From positions 1 to 54,344 of the forward strand of contig JAEYVE010000274.1 of the NCBI GenBank assembly GCA_023432025.1: DNA of 54,344 nt, in the 5' to 3' direction. Shown piece after piece: positions 16,868 through 24,940 of the stretch (position 1 is its first letter; each line of letters opens with the position of its first letter). The stretch is from Pseudomonadota bacterium (GTDB lineage Bacteria; Myxococcota_A; Polyangia; Polyangiales; Polyangiaceae). The position numbers and the translations under genes are program-made. The notes beneath the pieces are model-generated. The model made no database searches. It was not told where the DNA came from and saw nothing but the letters and a program-made list of their open reading frames with translations.

Positions 16868-17764
16868 TCAGACCCGGGCTGGGGCGGCGGGTTCAGGGAG
16901 TCGGGCCACGTTTTCTACCCACCGGCTCATCAGTCGTCCCATCGCGTCCGCGACGAAATGGGCGGCCTCCTGCACCTCTTCGTGGTTCAGGGGGGTCGGT
17001 GAGATGCCCGCACCCGGGTTGGTGATGCAGCTCACGGCGCCAACGCGCACCCCACGGTGTCTGAGGGCGATGACCTCGAGCACCGTCGACATCCCCACGG
17101 CGTCCGCGCCCAGCGTCCGCAACATGCGCACCTCCGCGGGCGTCTCGTAGGTCGGTCCGAGCAGGCCAGCGTAAACGCCCTCCGTGAGCGACACGCCTTC
17201 GGCCTCCGCGGCGCGGTGCGCGGCTTCACGGACGGCCCAATCGTACGCGACGGACATGTCGGGGAAGCGCTGGCCCCAGCGCTCTTCGTTGGGACCCACC
17301 AGCGGGTTACTGCCCGTCAGATTCAGGTGATCGACGAGAAGCATCAGGGTACGCGCCCCGCACCGCTCGCTGACGCCGCCGGCCGCGTTCGTGAGCAGCA
17401 CGGTGTGACAGCCAAGCTCCGCCAAGAGCCGGACGCCGAACACGGCATCGTTCGGCGTGTGCCCTTCGTAGAGGTGAGCGCGCCCCGCCAAACAGGCTAC
17501 CGGCACGCCGCGCACGAGCCCGGCCACCAGCTCCCCAGCGTGGCCAGCGACCGAAGAGGCCGGCATGTGTGGCACCTCCGCGTACGGAACGACCACACGT
17601 TCCTCGATGCGCGAAGCGAACGTGCCCAACCCCGACCCCAGCACCAAACCAACGACCGGGGGCCGGCTCCGCAGACGCGCGCGCACGGACGCGGCTGCCT
17701 CGGTCAGCCTCTCGTGGGGCGAGAGCGTGGACGCGCCTTCGCTGGGCGAAATGTGAAAAGGCAT
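16868..17764 (-). CDS. punA: Purine nucleoside phosphorylase, trimeric type
   Basis: A 298-residue member of the PNP/MTAP family. It splits inosine or guanosine with phosphate into base and ribose-1-phosphate in purine salvage. Seen in the sequence are the phosphate loop GSGLG (43-47), GRAHLYEGH (94-102), NAAGG (126-130), GPTYETPAE (203-211), GMST (224-227) and the base-site Asn in CITNPGAG. The trimeric, human-like class fits better than the hexameric DeoD type. I chose ATG 17764; a GTG 19 codons upstream (17821) is possible but adds a charged extension. It lies 50 bp downstream of the NtrC-type gene's start side on the same strand but that gene follows it, so they may be co-transcribed. Confidence 0.93.
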   Translation of the reverse strand: MPFHISPSEGASTLSPHERLTEAAASVRARLRSRPPVVGLVLGSGLGTFASRIEERVVVPYAEVPHMPASSVAGHAGELVAGLVRGVPVACLAGRAHLYEGHTPNDAVFGVRLLAELGCHTVLLTNAAGGVSERCGARTLMLLVDHLNLTGSNPLVGPNEERWGQRFPDMSVAYDWAVREAAHRAAEAEGVSLTEGVYAGLLGPTYETPAEVRMLRTLGADAVGMSTVLEVIALRHRGVRVGAVSCITNPGAGISPTPLNHEEVQEAAHFVADAMGRLMSRWVENVARLPEPAAPARV

Positions 17765-18065
17765 ACCCAAGGCTATCGGATCCGCGACCCGAACGTCTGG
17801 AGCGCGGCGGAAGAACCGCACTCGGGTTCGCTTGGGTCGCGCTTCGAACGGCTGATGCTCGAAGAATCGGTCGCTCTAGGAGGAGACGGGCCTGCCTGCT
17901 ATGGTCCGCGCCCCTTCCGTCAGGCGGGAGCCCGAGTCCAGCTGCTCGCCTCGAGGCACCTGCCCGAGCGGCTCCGCGACGCGGGCCGGTCCACGATGGG
18001 GAGGAACCCCCGAGTTCTTGGCGCCCGAACCAAACTGTGAGTCCGCGCGCCCATCAGGAGACGTC
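17765..18065. other. Divergent intergenic region, punA / small basic protein
   Basis: About 300 bp with no gene. Two inverted repeats are visible: CTTCGA (17842-17847) with TCGAAG (17859-17864), and the palindrome GCCTCGAGGC near 17950. The part close to the small gene is very GC-rich and may fold, but I recognise no known riboswitch or RNA family in it. Confidence 0.4.
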
Positions 18066-18374
18066 ATGGCCAACAAGTTTTCCGATTTCCTCGCCTCCAA
18101 GAAGATCGATCCGCGCCGCCTCATCGCCGCTTCCGAGAACCTCGAGAAGCTGCGCATCGAGGACCGCGTCGTGAAGCTCGCCAAGCGCCAAGGCAAGGAA
18201 GAAGCCAAAGCACAGAAGCCGCGCTCGGGCCGTCCGGTCACGCAGGTGCTCGTCGACAAGGCCGCCGCCGGCAAGCCGCTCAGCGGCGCCTCCAAGACGC
18301 GCATCCTGCGCGCGGTGAACGTCGTCCTCGAGCAAAAGAAGCAGGGCACAGCTCAGCTCAAAGAGCTCTTCTGA
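18066..18374 (+). CDS. Small basic protein, unknown function
   Basis: Not assigned to a family. It has 102 residues, begins MANKFSDFLASKK and is very rich in Lys and Arg. An N-terminal helical part (residues 1-45) ends in a KRQGKEEAKAQK stretch. A Gly/Pro-containing linker and a C-terminal part with SGASKTRILRAVNVVLEQKK look helical. No cysteines, signal peptide or membrane segment are present. The charge suggests binding of nucleic acid or ribosomes, which is inference only. CAGGAG six bases before ATG 18066 fixes the start; a longer in-frame version from 17901 has no such support. A strong hairpin follows the stop, so it is a single-gene transcript. Confidence 0.8.
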   Translation: MANKFSDFLASKKIDPRRLIAASENLEKLRIEDRVVKLAKRQGKEEAKAQKPRSGRPVTQVLVDKAAAGKPLSGASKTRILRAVNVVLEQKKQGTAQLKELF

Positions 18375-18408
18375 TTTTTCGGCCGCGTCACGTTCACGCG
18401 CGAACCAA

Positions 18409-18448
18409 AGAGCCTCGACGCCTTCCCCGGCATCGAGGCTCTTCTCGT
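18409..18448 (+). terminator. Intrinsic terminator after the small basic protein
   Basis: AAGAGCCTCGA (18409-18419) and TCGAGGCTCTT (18434-18444) form a perfect 11-bp stem with a 14-base loop, flanked by A residues before and a T-rich CTCGTT after. It lies 35 bp past the stop. Confidence 0.75.
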
Positions 18449-18515
18449 TCGTCATCGCGGGGCGTCGCCTCCGCCGTCATGGCCACGCCCACCTTTTTGC
18501 GGCAGGAGCTACGGG

Positions 18516-18935
18516 CTACTGGCGACGCATCACGAGCGCGCGGCCGTCCCCGAGCATCCAACGCAGATGTCGCTCGTCGTCCACGATGAGCTGCATCTGC
18601 GTTTGCTCGCCCTCGGCGTCCAAGACGGCGAGGTGCACCTCGCGCTCGCTCATCGTCGACACTCGGTACGTGCCGCTCCGCGGCTCCTCGGCGGGAATGG
18701 CCACCGTCAGCGTCGAGCCCGAAAACTCGAAGCTCGTCCCCTTCGCCCATCCGGTCGCGGCCGGCGACTGCTCCTCGTCGACGTTCTCCACCTTGTCGCC
18801 GAGCCAGCGGCCCTCGAGCAGACGCTCTGCAGGGTGGCCGCAGCCCACGACAGCAGGCATCAGGAAAACGGTGAAAGCCAAGGACGCCAAGCAACGACGG
18901 CCCGAACCCAAGGAAAGAGCGGTGGAGCGAAGCAC
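18516..18935 (-). CDS. Putative lipoprotein, unknown function
   Basis: A 139-residue protein with a short basic N-terminus, a hydrophobic segment and lipobox AVVGC (Cys32), so it should be a lipoprotein. The mature part (LEGRWLGDKVENV..., then several beta-strand-like stretches such as GTYRVSTM and EREVHLAVLD) reads like a small lipocalin-like or DUF-type beta-barrel in which a W-G motif opens the fold; this is a resemblance only. The start is a GTG at 18935. It lies 40 bp downstream of the FGE-like lipoprotein gene on the same strand and may be in the same transcript. Confidence 0.75.
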   Translation of the reverse strand: MLRSTALSLGSGRRCLASLAFTVFLMPAVVGCGHPAERLLEGRWLGDKVENVDEEQSPAATGWAKGTSFEFSGSTLTVAIPAEEPRSGTYRVSTMSEREVHLAVLDAEGEQTQMQLIVDDERHLRWMLGDGRALVMRRQ

Positions 18936-18975
18936 TCGCGAATCGTACCTACATCACCCCACAAGTCACCACATT

Positions 18976-20091
18976 TTAGAACACACGCGGTGAGGGCTCA
19001 GCCCCCCGACAGCAGCGTGTGCCCAGGCTGTAATCAAGGTAGTCCGGCCCATGGACGGTGATGACCGCCTCGCAGCCGTCCCGCGTCGCTCGTGAGAAAA
19101 ATCCTCCCACGAAGGTTCCCGACGCATCGTCGATCCACTCGTCGAGGTTGCCGACCATGTCGTGGATGGCGTCGTTGCCCCAACGGCTCGTGCACGAAGC
19201 CGTAGCTCCGGTTTCGCGCAGGAGCGGCCCCTCTTCCGACTCCACGAGCGCAAGCCGCGGGTCGAGGTGATGGAGCGAGGAGTTGCCGTGCAAGAGGCGC
19301 GCGGGGTGTGCTTCCCGATTCACGTTGCACCGCCCGTGCTCGTACGAAGCGCCGTAGGGAAACCGAGTGTTGGCCTCGCCTCTGCACGCGTGCACCCACT
19401 CCGCGTGTGTGCACAAGCGTTTGCCGGCGGCGCTGCACGCCTCTGCCGCCGTACTCCGGCTCAAGTAGCCGTTGGGGAGCACACGCGGCTCCGACACGGC
19501 GCGCGGGCGAAACTCCTCGGCCAGTTGAAAATCCGGCGGCGGAGGTACGAAGAGCTCACGAGCCAAACGTGTGCCTTGGGGCGCAGCGCGCTTTCGCCAA
19601 CGCTCGAACAGGTCGAGCGATTGCGCGCGTGAGGGCGGATAGCTGGGTGAGAGTCGTCGCCCTTGGGCTGCGTCGACGAGCGAAGCTTCGTACCGGTCGA
19701 TACAGAACGCCGCTCCGACGTCGACCATTTCCGGCGGACAACGTCGCGGTCGACCCAACATCACCGGCACGGCGCCGCTCGAGCTCGGCGGAGAGGACGA
19801 ACGAGCCTCCGTCGGAAAAGCTTCGAGCACGACGGGGGGCGCGCTCATGCGTGGAACTGGAGGCGCGCTCGCAGCCGGCCTCTTTTCCTCGGGCGGCTCA
19901 CGCTGTGGGCGCTCACAACCCACGCTGAAGAGCACAGCGCACGCCAACAGGGCGCAACGAAACGCCCCGAGCCCGCTGCAAACACGCGGGACGGAGGAAC
20001 GAAGGCAAAGCGCCCGCTCACGGGCGCTTCGCTCAGGTGCGGCCGCGGTAGACGATGAGACCGTGCGACAGGTCGTACGGCGAAACGGCAA
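18976..20091 (-). CDS. Lipoprotein with formylglycine-generating-enzyme (SUMF1/FGE) fold; start uncertain
   Basis: The C-terminal 260 residues show the FGE-sulfatase fold: FCIDRYEAS, a tailor-made GKRLCTHAEWVHACRGE block, FPYG, CNV, DMVGNLDEWIDD, GGFF and a closing GTRCC. Members either oxidise a sulfatase cysteine to formylglycine, modify other substrates (as EgtB does) or act as non-catalytic carbohydrate or protein binders; which applies is not clear here. Before it lies a Pro-rich linker and a lipobox (LFSVGC), so it should be on the cell envelope. No good start codon exists between infA and the signal sequence: in-frame choices are TTG 20091 (59 bp overlap with infA), GTG 20202 (inside infA), TTG 19950 (very short signal) and ATG 19848 (loses the lipobox). 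I used 20091 with low certainty; the stop is firm. Confidence 0.75.
   Translation of the reverse strand: MPFRRTTCRTVSSSTAAAPERSARERALCLRSSVPRVCSGLGAFRCALLACAVLFSVGCERPQREPPEEKRPAASAPPVPRMSAPPVVLEAFPTEARSSSPPSSSGAVPVMLGRPRRCPPEMVDVGAAFCIDRYEASLVDAAQGRRLSPSYPPSRAQSLDLFERWRKRAAPQGTRLARELFVPPPPDFQLAEEFRPRAVSEPRVLPNGYLSRSTAAEACSAAGKRLCTHAEWVHACRGEANTRFPYGASYEHGRCNVNREAHPARLLHGNSSLHHLDPRLALVESEEGPLLRETGATASCTSRWGNDAIHDMVGNLDEWIDDASGTFVGGFFSRATRDGCEAVITVHGPDYLDYSLGTRCCRGAEPSPRVF
20008..20029 (-). terminator. Hairpin directly after infA
   Basis: A perfect 9-bp stem (AAGCGCCCG / CGGGCGCTT) with a four-base loop begins three bases past the infA stop. It is followed on the minus strand by TTTGCC rather than a full T-run. 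It overlaps the only reading frame available for an upstream start of the FGE-like lipoprotein. Confidence 0.55.
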
Positions 20092-20257
20092 CGCGCACGC
20101 GGTCTCCGGGGAGGACGCGGATGTGATGGCGACGCATGCGACCCGAGAGCTGTGCACGAACGATGGCGCCACCCTGATCCACCCTGATCGTGTACTGCCC
20201 ACCGCCGAGAGCGTCCTGAATGACGCCCTCCATCTCCAACAAGTCGCCTTTGCTCAT
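20033..20257 (-). CDS. infA: Translation initiation factor IF-1
   Basis: A 74-residue S1-like OB-fold protein. It binds the ribosomal A site during initiation with IF-2 and IF-3. The family pattern is plain: MSKGDLLEMEG at the start, then AQLSGRMRRHHIRVLPGDRV and SPYDLSHGLIVYRGRT at the end. I start at ATG 20257, matching IF-1 length; a GTG ten codons upstream is unlikely. The usual neighbours of infA in ribosomal-protein operons are absent, so it is a free-standing copy here. A hairpin follows the stop at once. Confidence 0.97.
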   Translation of the reverse strand: MSKGDLLEMEGVIQDALGGGQYTIRVDQGGAIVRAQLSGRMRRHHIRVLPGDRVRVAVSPYDLSHGLIVYRGRT

Positions 20258-20539
20258 CGTTTGCTCGAATCGACCAGACTGCCGCACAGAGCTGCGGCAC
20301 AGCCCCTCGACACGCTCCGTCTGAACGGTCAGGGCGGGCGGAAGCTGACATAGCGTGAGACGAACCGCAAGAACGCGCGAAAGACCGCGAATCGCGCTCG
20401 TCGGACGCCACGAAACCCACGAAATCCAGGGAAAGCCCCAACGACGCGCGGAGGAGGCAAGAATCCGAGCAGAGCGGATTGTTCAATCATTCTGTGCGAC
20501 TTGGCCTCTTCACGGGATTTCCGCTATGGGTCGGACCCC

Positions 20540-21232
20540 GTGTTTCCCGCCACCCTGTTCGACTTCAACGGCGTCCTCGTGGACGACGAGCACGTCCACC
20601 TCGACGCGTTCCGCGACACCTTGGCGCCGCTCGGCATTCAGCTCAGCGAAGAGGACTACTGGAAAAAGTATCTCGGCTTCGATGACATGGGAGCCTTCGA
20701 GGCCATCTTGCGGGACGCGGGACGCCACCCGTCCCCCGAAGAAGTCGAACGGCTGGTCGAGGCCAAGCGCCCGCACTACCTCGAGCGGGCCAAGCTCGCC
20801 CTCAAGGCCTTCCCGGGCGCCGCAGAGCTCGTCGCCGCGCGCGCCGACTCAGGACCCGTGGCCGTCGTCTCGGGCGCGCTGCGTGACGAAATTGAGCTAG
20901 GGCTTCACCACCTCCGGGTTCGGCAGCACGTTCAGCACATCGTCGCGGCTGAAGACACCACCGCCTCCAAGCCCGATCCCGAGGGCTATCGCATGGCCGT
21001 CGCGTGGGTCGCCGATCGCATCGGCAGCGAAAGCGCTCGACGCGCGCTCGTCATCGAGGACTCTCTCGCGGGCATCCAAGCGGCCAAAGCCGTCGGCCTG
21101 CCCTGCGTTGCCGTGGCGCACAGCTACGCGAAAGAAGAGCTCGCTGGCTCGTCTGCGGACGCGGTGGTCGACCGCATCGCCGACATTACGCCCGAGCTGC
21201 TCGGCGGGCTCTATACGCGCTTGTACGGCTGA
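20540..21232 (+). CDS. HAD-superfamily phosphatase (beta-phosphoglucomutase-like)
   Basis: A 230-residue HAD IA hydrolase with helical cap. Motif I reads FDFNGVLVDDE: the nucleophile Asp8 is kept, but the second residue, normally the general acid Asp, is Asn10. Motif II Ser111 (VVSGALRDEI), motif III Lys144 (SKPDPEGY) and motif IV Glu173/Asp174 (VIEDSLAGI) are present. A DFNG motif recurs in a subset of the family as I recall it, so it may be natural rather than a dead enzyme. The substrate is unknown; sugar phosphates are likely. I chose GTG 20540; TTG 20501 in the same frame is the alternative. The GH113-like gene follows 15 bp after the stop, suggesting co-transcription and a carbohydrate link. 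Confidence 0.88.
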   Translation: MFPATLFDFNGVLVDDEHVHLDAFRDTLAPLGIQLSEEDYWKKYLGFDDMGAFEAILRDAGRHPSPEEVERLVEAKRPHYLERAKLALKAFPGAAELVAARADSGPVAVVSGALRDEIELGLHHLRVRQHVQHIVAAEDTTASKPDPEGYRMAVAWVADRIGSESARRALVIEDSLAGIQAAKAVGLPCVAVAHSYAKEELAGSSADAVVDRIADITPELLGGLYTRLYG

Positions 21233-21247
21233 GCCGCTGAGCCCGAA

Positions 21248-22438
21248 ATGACGTTCCGGCGCGCCCTCTCGACCGGCACCGTGGCCCTCGGCGCGCTCTT
21301 GGCGCTCACGGCTTCGTTCGGCGGAAGCGCAGACGGCAAAGTTCCCGCCCGGCGCCTGGCGCTGGCCCCCTCCGCGAACGCGTGGTCGATGGACGTCGGT
21401 CGCGCCATTCGCGGTATCACGCTGGGACCCATCGAAAGCTCCCTCCATCCGGACCGCGGCTACGGGAGCCCTGCCTGCCAGCGCGCGCTCGAAGAGGCCC
21501 GCGCGCTCGGCGCCAACTGGGTGAGCCTCACGCCGTTCGGTCGGGTCTGGGACAAACGGAGCACGGGCATTTCGCTCAGCTTCGAGGAGCCCTACGCGAG
21601 CAATCGCGTCGCGGTACGCCGCGCCGTCGAGCAGGCGCACGCGCTCGGCCTGCGCGTCCTTTTGGTCCCTCACCTTTGGGTCGAATCCGGAGAGTGGCGC
21701 GCCGAGATCGATCCGCCGTCGCCCGAGGCGTGGCAGCGTCGCGCGGCGAGCTACCGTCACTTCTTGCTCGAGTGGGCCACCTTGGCGCGGGACGCGCGCG
21801 TCGACATGTTGGCCGTCGGCGTCGAGCTGCGCAGCTGGGTCACCACCACACACGCCCCGAGTTTTTTCCCCCTCATCGACGAGGTGCGACGCGTCTATCC
21901 GGGCCTCCTCACCTACGCGGCCAACTGGGACGACGTGGATGACTCGGCCATTTTGGGCGCGCTCGACGTCATCGGCATCAACGCATTTTACCCGCTCACC
22001 GACCGTGAGAACGCCTCGCTCGAGGAGCTGTCGCGCGGAGCACGAGAAGTCGCCGAGCGGGTCGAAGAGCTCGCACGACGTTGGGATCGCCCCGTGATGT
22101 TCACGGAGTTCGGCTACACGTCTCGCCCGGATCCGGCGCTGCGTCCGTGGGAGTGGCCCGACGGCATGCAGAACGTCCGGGTCGATCAAAAAGCGCAGGC
22201 CGACGCCTACCGCGCTTTGCTCGGCGCCATGCTCGACGCGCGCGGGTTCGCTGGTTTGTTCCTGTGGCGCACCTACGCCGATCCGGCCGACATGTCGCAG
22301 GAAGCCGAGTGGGGGTTTTCGCCACGCGGCAAGGAAGCCGAAGGCGTGCTCCGGTCGGCTTTTTCGGCGAGCTGGGCCGCAGATCGAGACGACGCGCGAC
22401 TGAGCTTCGCGCCGCCGCGTGGGCCGTCTTCTCCGTAA
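21248..22438 (+). CDS. Secreted GH113-like glycoside hydrolase (TIM barrel)
   Basis: A 396-residue protein with a signal peptide (MTFRRALSTG then a hydrophobic run to about residue 28). The rest is a TIM barrel resembling GH113 beta-mannanases: RGITLGP at the first strand, LGANWVSLTPF at the second, VGVELRSW with the likely acid/base Glu193, INAFYPL, and FTEFGY with the likely nucleophile Glu287. Trp- and Tyr-rich positions at the barrel mouth (GLFLWRTYADP) fit sugar binding. It would act in the periplasm or outside the cell on mannan-type or other beta-linked glycans; the substrate is inferred only from the fold. It follows the HAD gene by 15 bp and converges on the lytic transglycosylase gene. 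Confidence 0.83.
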   Translation: MTFRRALSTGTVALGALLALTASFGGSADGKVPARRLALAPSANAWSMDVGRAIRGITLGPIESSLHPDRGYGSPACQRALEEARALGANWVSLTPFGRVWDKRSTGISLSFEEPYASNRVAVRRAVEQAHALGLRVLLVPHLWVESGEWRAEIDPPSPEAWQRRAASYRHFLLEWATLARDARVDMLAVGVELRSWVTTTHAPSFFPLIDEVRRVYPGLLTYAANWDDVDDSAILGALDVIGINAFYPLTDRENASLEELSRGAREVAERVEELARRWDRPVMFTEFGYTSRPDPALRPWEWPDGMQNVRVDQKAQADAYRALLGAMLDARGFAGLFLWRTYADPADMSQEAEWGFSPRGKEAEGVLRSAFSASWAADRDDARLSFAPPRGPSSP

Positions 22439-22497
22439 CGAAGCGTCTCGACGAAGACACGCGCGCTCGACGACGCGCCCGGCCCGCTTGCGCGTGC

Positions 22498-24864
22498 TCA
22501 GTACGCGTCGGCGGGCACCGTCAAGCCGCTCGGGAGCGTCAGATCCAGGCGCGGCACCGCGGCTTCGCCGCCGTGCAGGTACGCGTAACGCGCCCAATTG
22601 GCGATCACGCGTTGTACGTAGTTGCGTGTTTCGCCGTACGGAATGCGCGCCACGAAGACGTCCAGCGGTAGCTCGTGACCGGCCGAAAGCCAGCGTCCCG
22701 TCGCGTGAGGCCCGGCATTGTACGCCGAGGCAGCCAGCTCGATGCGACCGCCGAACAGGTTGAGCAGCTCCCGTAAGTAGTAGGCTCCAAAGCGCACGTT
22801 GACCGCGGGCGCGCGCATGGCGGTCGGGTCGAACGTCGTCTCCAGACCCGCGGCGACGCGACGCGCCGTCGGCTCGATGAGCTGGAGAAGGCCCACGGCG
22901 TCCGCCGGTGAGACCACGGTGGGCGAAAACGCGCTCTCTTGACGCATCACCGCGTGAAGCAGATGCGGAGTGAGCTCACGCTCCTTGGCGGCGCGCTCCA
23001 CGAGCGCTTGGTAGGGCTCCGGATAAACGCACTGCCACTGCCACCGATTCGTCGGTCCCGGCGCGACGTTCAACGCGCGCCGGGGGACGACGCGCTGAGC
23101 GAGCTGGTAGCGTCGCCGCGCGCTCTCGAGCTGCCCGTACGCTCGACAGAGCGCTTCTCCGCTTCTCGAGCCGTAGGTCTTTTCGAAGAGCGCTTCGTGA
23201 TCTCTGAGCGCCAGCTCCGCCTCCGCGTCGAGGCCCACCCGGTGCAGCATGGCCACCCGCTCGGGGAGCTCCACGACGAGCTCAGGCGGGGCTGGCTCCG
23301 CGGGCGCGGGCGGCAAGAACGGCGTCGGCGGCTCACCCAGCGCGGCGAGCCGAGCCGCGGCCGCCAGCGCAGGAAAGGAGAGCGGCTCGAGCTCGATCAC
23401 CTTGCGGTACGTGGCGATGGCCGCGTCCCGTTTGCCGTCCCCCTGCTGCGCCACACCCAAGAGCTGAAGGAGGCGCGCCTCTTCACGCTGGCCCTTGCTG
23501 GACGCCTGCGTGTCCGTCAAGAGCCCGCGTAGCGCCGCCTCCGCCTTCTCGAAGTCCCCCGCCGCGAGCCGCGCGGTGGCGAGCTCGTAGCGCACGCTCT
23601 TCACGTGGCGTCCGGACTTTCCTCGCCGCTTCAGGTACCCCTCGTAGGCGGCGACCGCGTCGCTCCACAGGCCGTCGATGAAGCGCAGGCGCGCCGCTTC
23701 GTACAGCGCATCGTCCCCCAGCTGGCTGTGGGGGATCCGCCTCGCGAGCTCATCGTACTTGGCGAGCGCCTCCGAGGAACGCTCGGCGCGCGAGAGGCTC
23801 TTGGCCTCCAAGTAGCGGTGAAGCTCCCGGTTCTTGGGCGAAAGCTCCACGGCCCTGCCGTAGAGCTCGGCGGCGCGCGTGTAGTTGCTGCGCGAACGGT
23901 AGTGAGCCTGGGCGAGCACGGCCACCCGGTCCACCTCCGGCGGCTCGCGTCCCGGCGCGTGGGCCATCGCCTCGAGCTCCCCCTCGGCCCGGCGCGCGTC
24001 GCCCTTTTCCGCGAAGGCGCGCGCGCGCCCGAGGCGCTGGGCCTTGGTCAGCGCGAGCTTGCCATCGAAGCGAACGAGCGCGCTGTCGGCGCCGTCTGCG
24101 GCGCTCGTGGCGGGCGCCTCCACGGCGAGCCAGCGATAGTCCGAGATGGCTTGGTGACGGTGCTTTTGAGCCTCTGCGATGCGCGCGCGGAGCGCGCGCG
24201 CTTCTGCGCGAAGCTCGAGCGAACGGCGTTTGTCGAGCAGAGCGATCGTCTTGTCGATCCAGCGACGCGCGTCCGCATAACGGTCCGCGTTGGCGAGGGC
24301 TCGCGCCACGATGATCCAAGACTCGGGGTCTCGGTGCTTGCCGTAGTAAGCGACGACCTCGTCCGCGTTCCCCGCCAAGCGATGTGCCTCGACGCGGAGC
24401 CGCAACACGTCCTTCTTGAACTCCGGCGCGACCTCCTCGAGTCCGTCGAGCGCCTGGAGGGCGCCCTCCGCGTCGGCCAACTCCAACGCGACGTGGGCCC
24501 GCGCGTAGCGCATCTCGGGCACCTGCCGCTCTTCCTCGGACAACACCTCGATCAAGGTGCGCGCAGCCGCGAAGTCACGCAGGCGAATCGCTTCGGCGAC
24601 CGAGGCGGGCGGACGGGTCCATGCCTTCGACACGGACGACTCGCCTTCCCCCGTCTGGTCATCGCCACGCACGGCCGCGATCGCGCGCGCCGGAAGCTCG
24701 ACCACGGGGGAAGGGGACGGCGTCTGTCCCAAGCGGGCCAGCGGCACGTCGCCGTCGAGACGCGGGGACGGCGACTGATTCGCGCAGGCGAGGCCGAACG
24801 CCCCGGCGACCGAAAACGCGAATAGTGCAGAATGCACTCGGAAGCGCGCCGGGGAACCACCCAT
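22498..24864 (-). CDS. slt: Slt-type lytic murein transglycosylase with TPR-rich N-terminal region
   Basis: A 788-residue exported protein. The signal ends in a lipobox-like FGLACAN. Residues about 70-560 are helical TPR-type repeats (for example ELSPKNRELHRYLEAKSLSRAE and AIATYRKVIELEPLSFPALAAAARL). The C-terminal SLT domain (about 620-750) has catalytic Glu643 in MRQESAFSPTVVSPADAVGLLQL and the AYNAG motif followed by GRWL. This cuts peptidoglycan glycan strands with 1,6-anhydro ends. The order TPR superhelix then SLT is the Slt70 plan, with a longer helical part. It lies downstream of the outer-membrane protein gene on the same strand, 76 bp away. Confidence 0.92.
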   Translation of the reverse strand: MGGSPARFRVHSALFAFSVAGAFGLACANQSPSPRLDGDVPLARLGQTPSPSPVVELPARAIAAVRGDDQTGEGESSVSKAWTRPPASVAEAIRLRDFAAARTLIEVLSEEERQVPEMRYARAHVALELADAEGALQALDGLEEVAPEFKKDVLRLRVEAHRLAGNADEVVAYYGKHRDPESWIIVARALANADRYADARRWIDKTIALLDKRRSLELRAEARALRARIAEAQKHRHQAISDYRWLAVEAPATSAADGADSALVRFDGKLALTKAQRLGRARAFAEKGDARRAEGELEAMAHAPGREPPEVDRVAVLAQAHYRSRSNYTRAAELYGRAVELSPKNRELHRYLEAKSLSRAERSSEALAKYDELARRIPHSQLGDDALYEAARLRFIDGLWSDAVAAYEGYLKRRGKSGRHVKSVRYELATARLAAGDFEKAEAALRGLLTDTQASSKGQREEARLLQLLGVAQQGDGKRDAAIATYRKVIELEPLSFPALAAAARLAALGEPPTPFLPPAPAEPAPPELVVELPERVAMLHRVGLDAEAELALRDHEALFEKTYGSRSGEALCRAYGQLESARRRYQLAQRVVPRRALNVAPGPTNRWQWQCVYPEPYQALVERAAKERELTPHLLHAVMRQESAFSPTVVSPADAVGLLQLIEPTARRVAAGLETTFDPTAMRAPAVNVRFGAYYLRELLNLFGGRIELAASAYNAGPHATGRWLSAGHELPLDVFVARIPYGETRNYVQRVIANWARYAYLHGGEAAVPRLDLTLPSGLTVPADAY

Positions 24865-24940
24865 GACCCCCGTGGTAGCACGGCGCTTTCGACTCGTCAG
24901 ACCCCGAGCTGCACCAGACTAGCTCGAAAGCCCAACGCTT

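Noticed and set aside
17821..17821. GTG start for purine nucleoside phosphorylase
   Set aside because: It adds 19 charged residues not typical of the family; ATG 17764 gives the normal N-terminus.
18000..18030. GGCGCCCGAACC recalling a tRNA T-loop or primer-binding site
   Set aside because: No cloverleaf could be built around it on either strand.
17880..18060. Possible riboswitch, SRP RNA or tmRNA before the small basic gene
   Set aside because: GC-rich and foldable, but none of the conserved cores of these RNAs is present.
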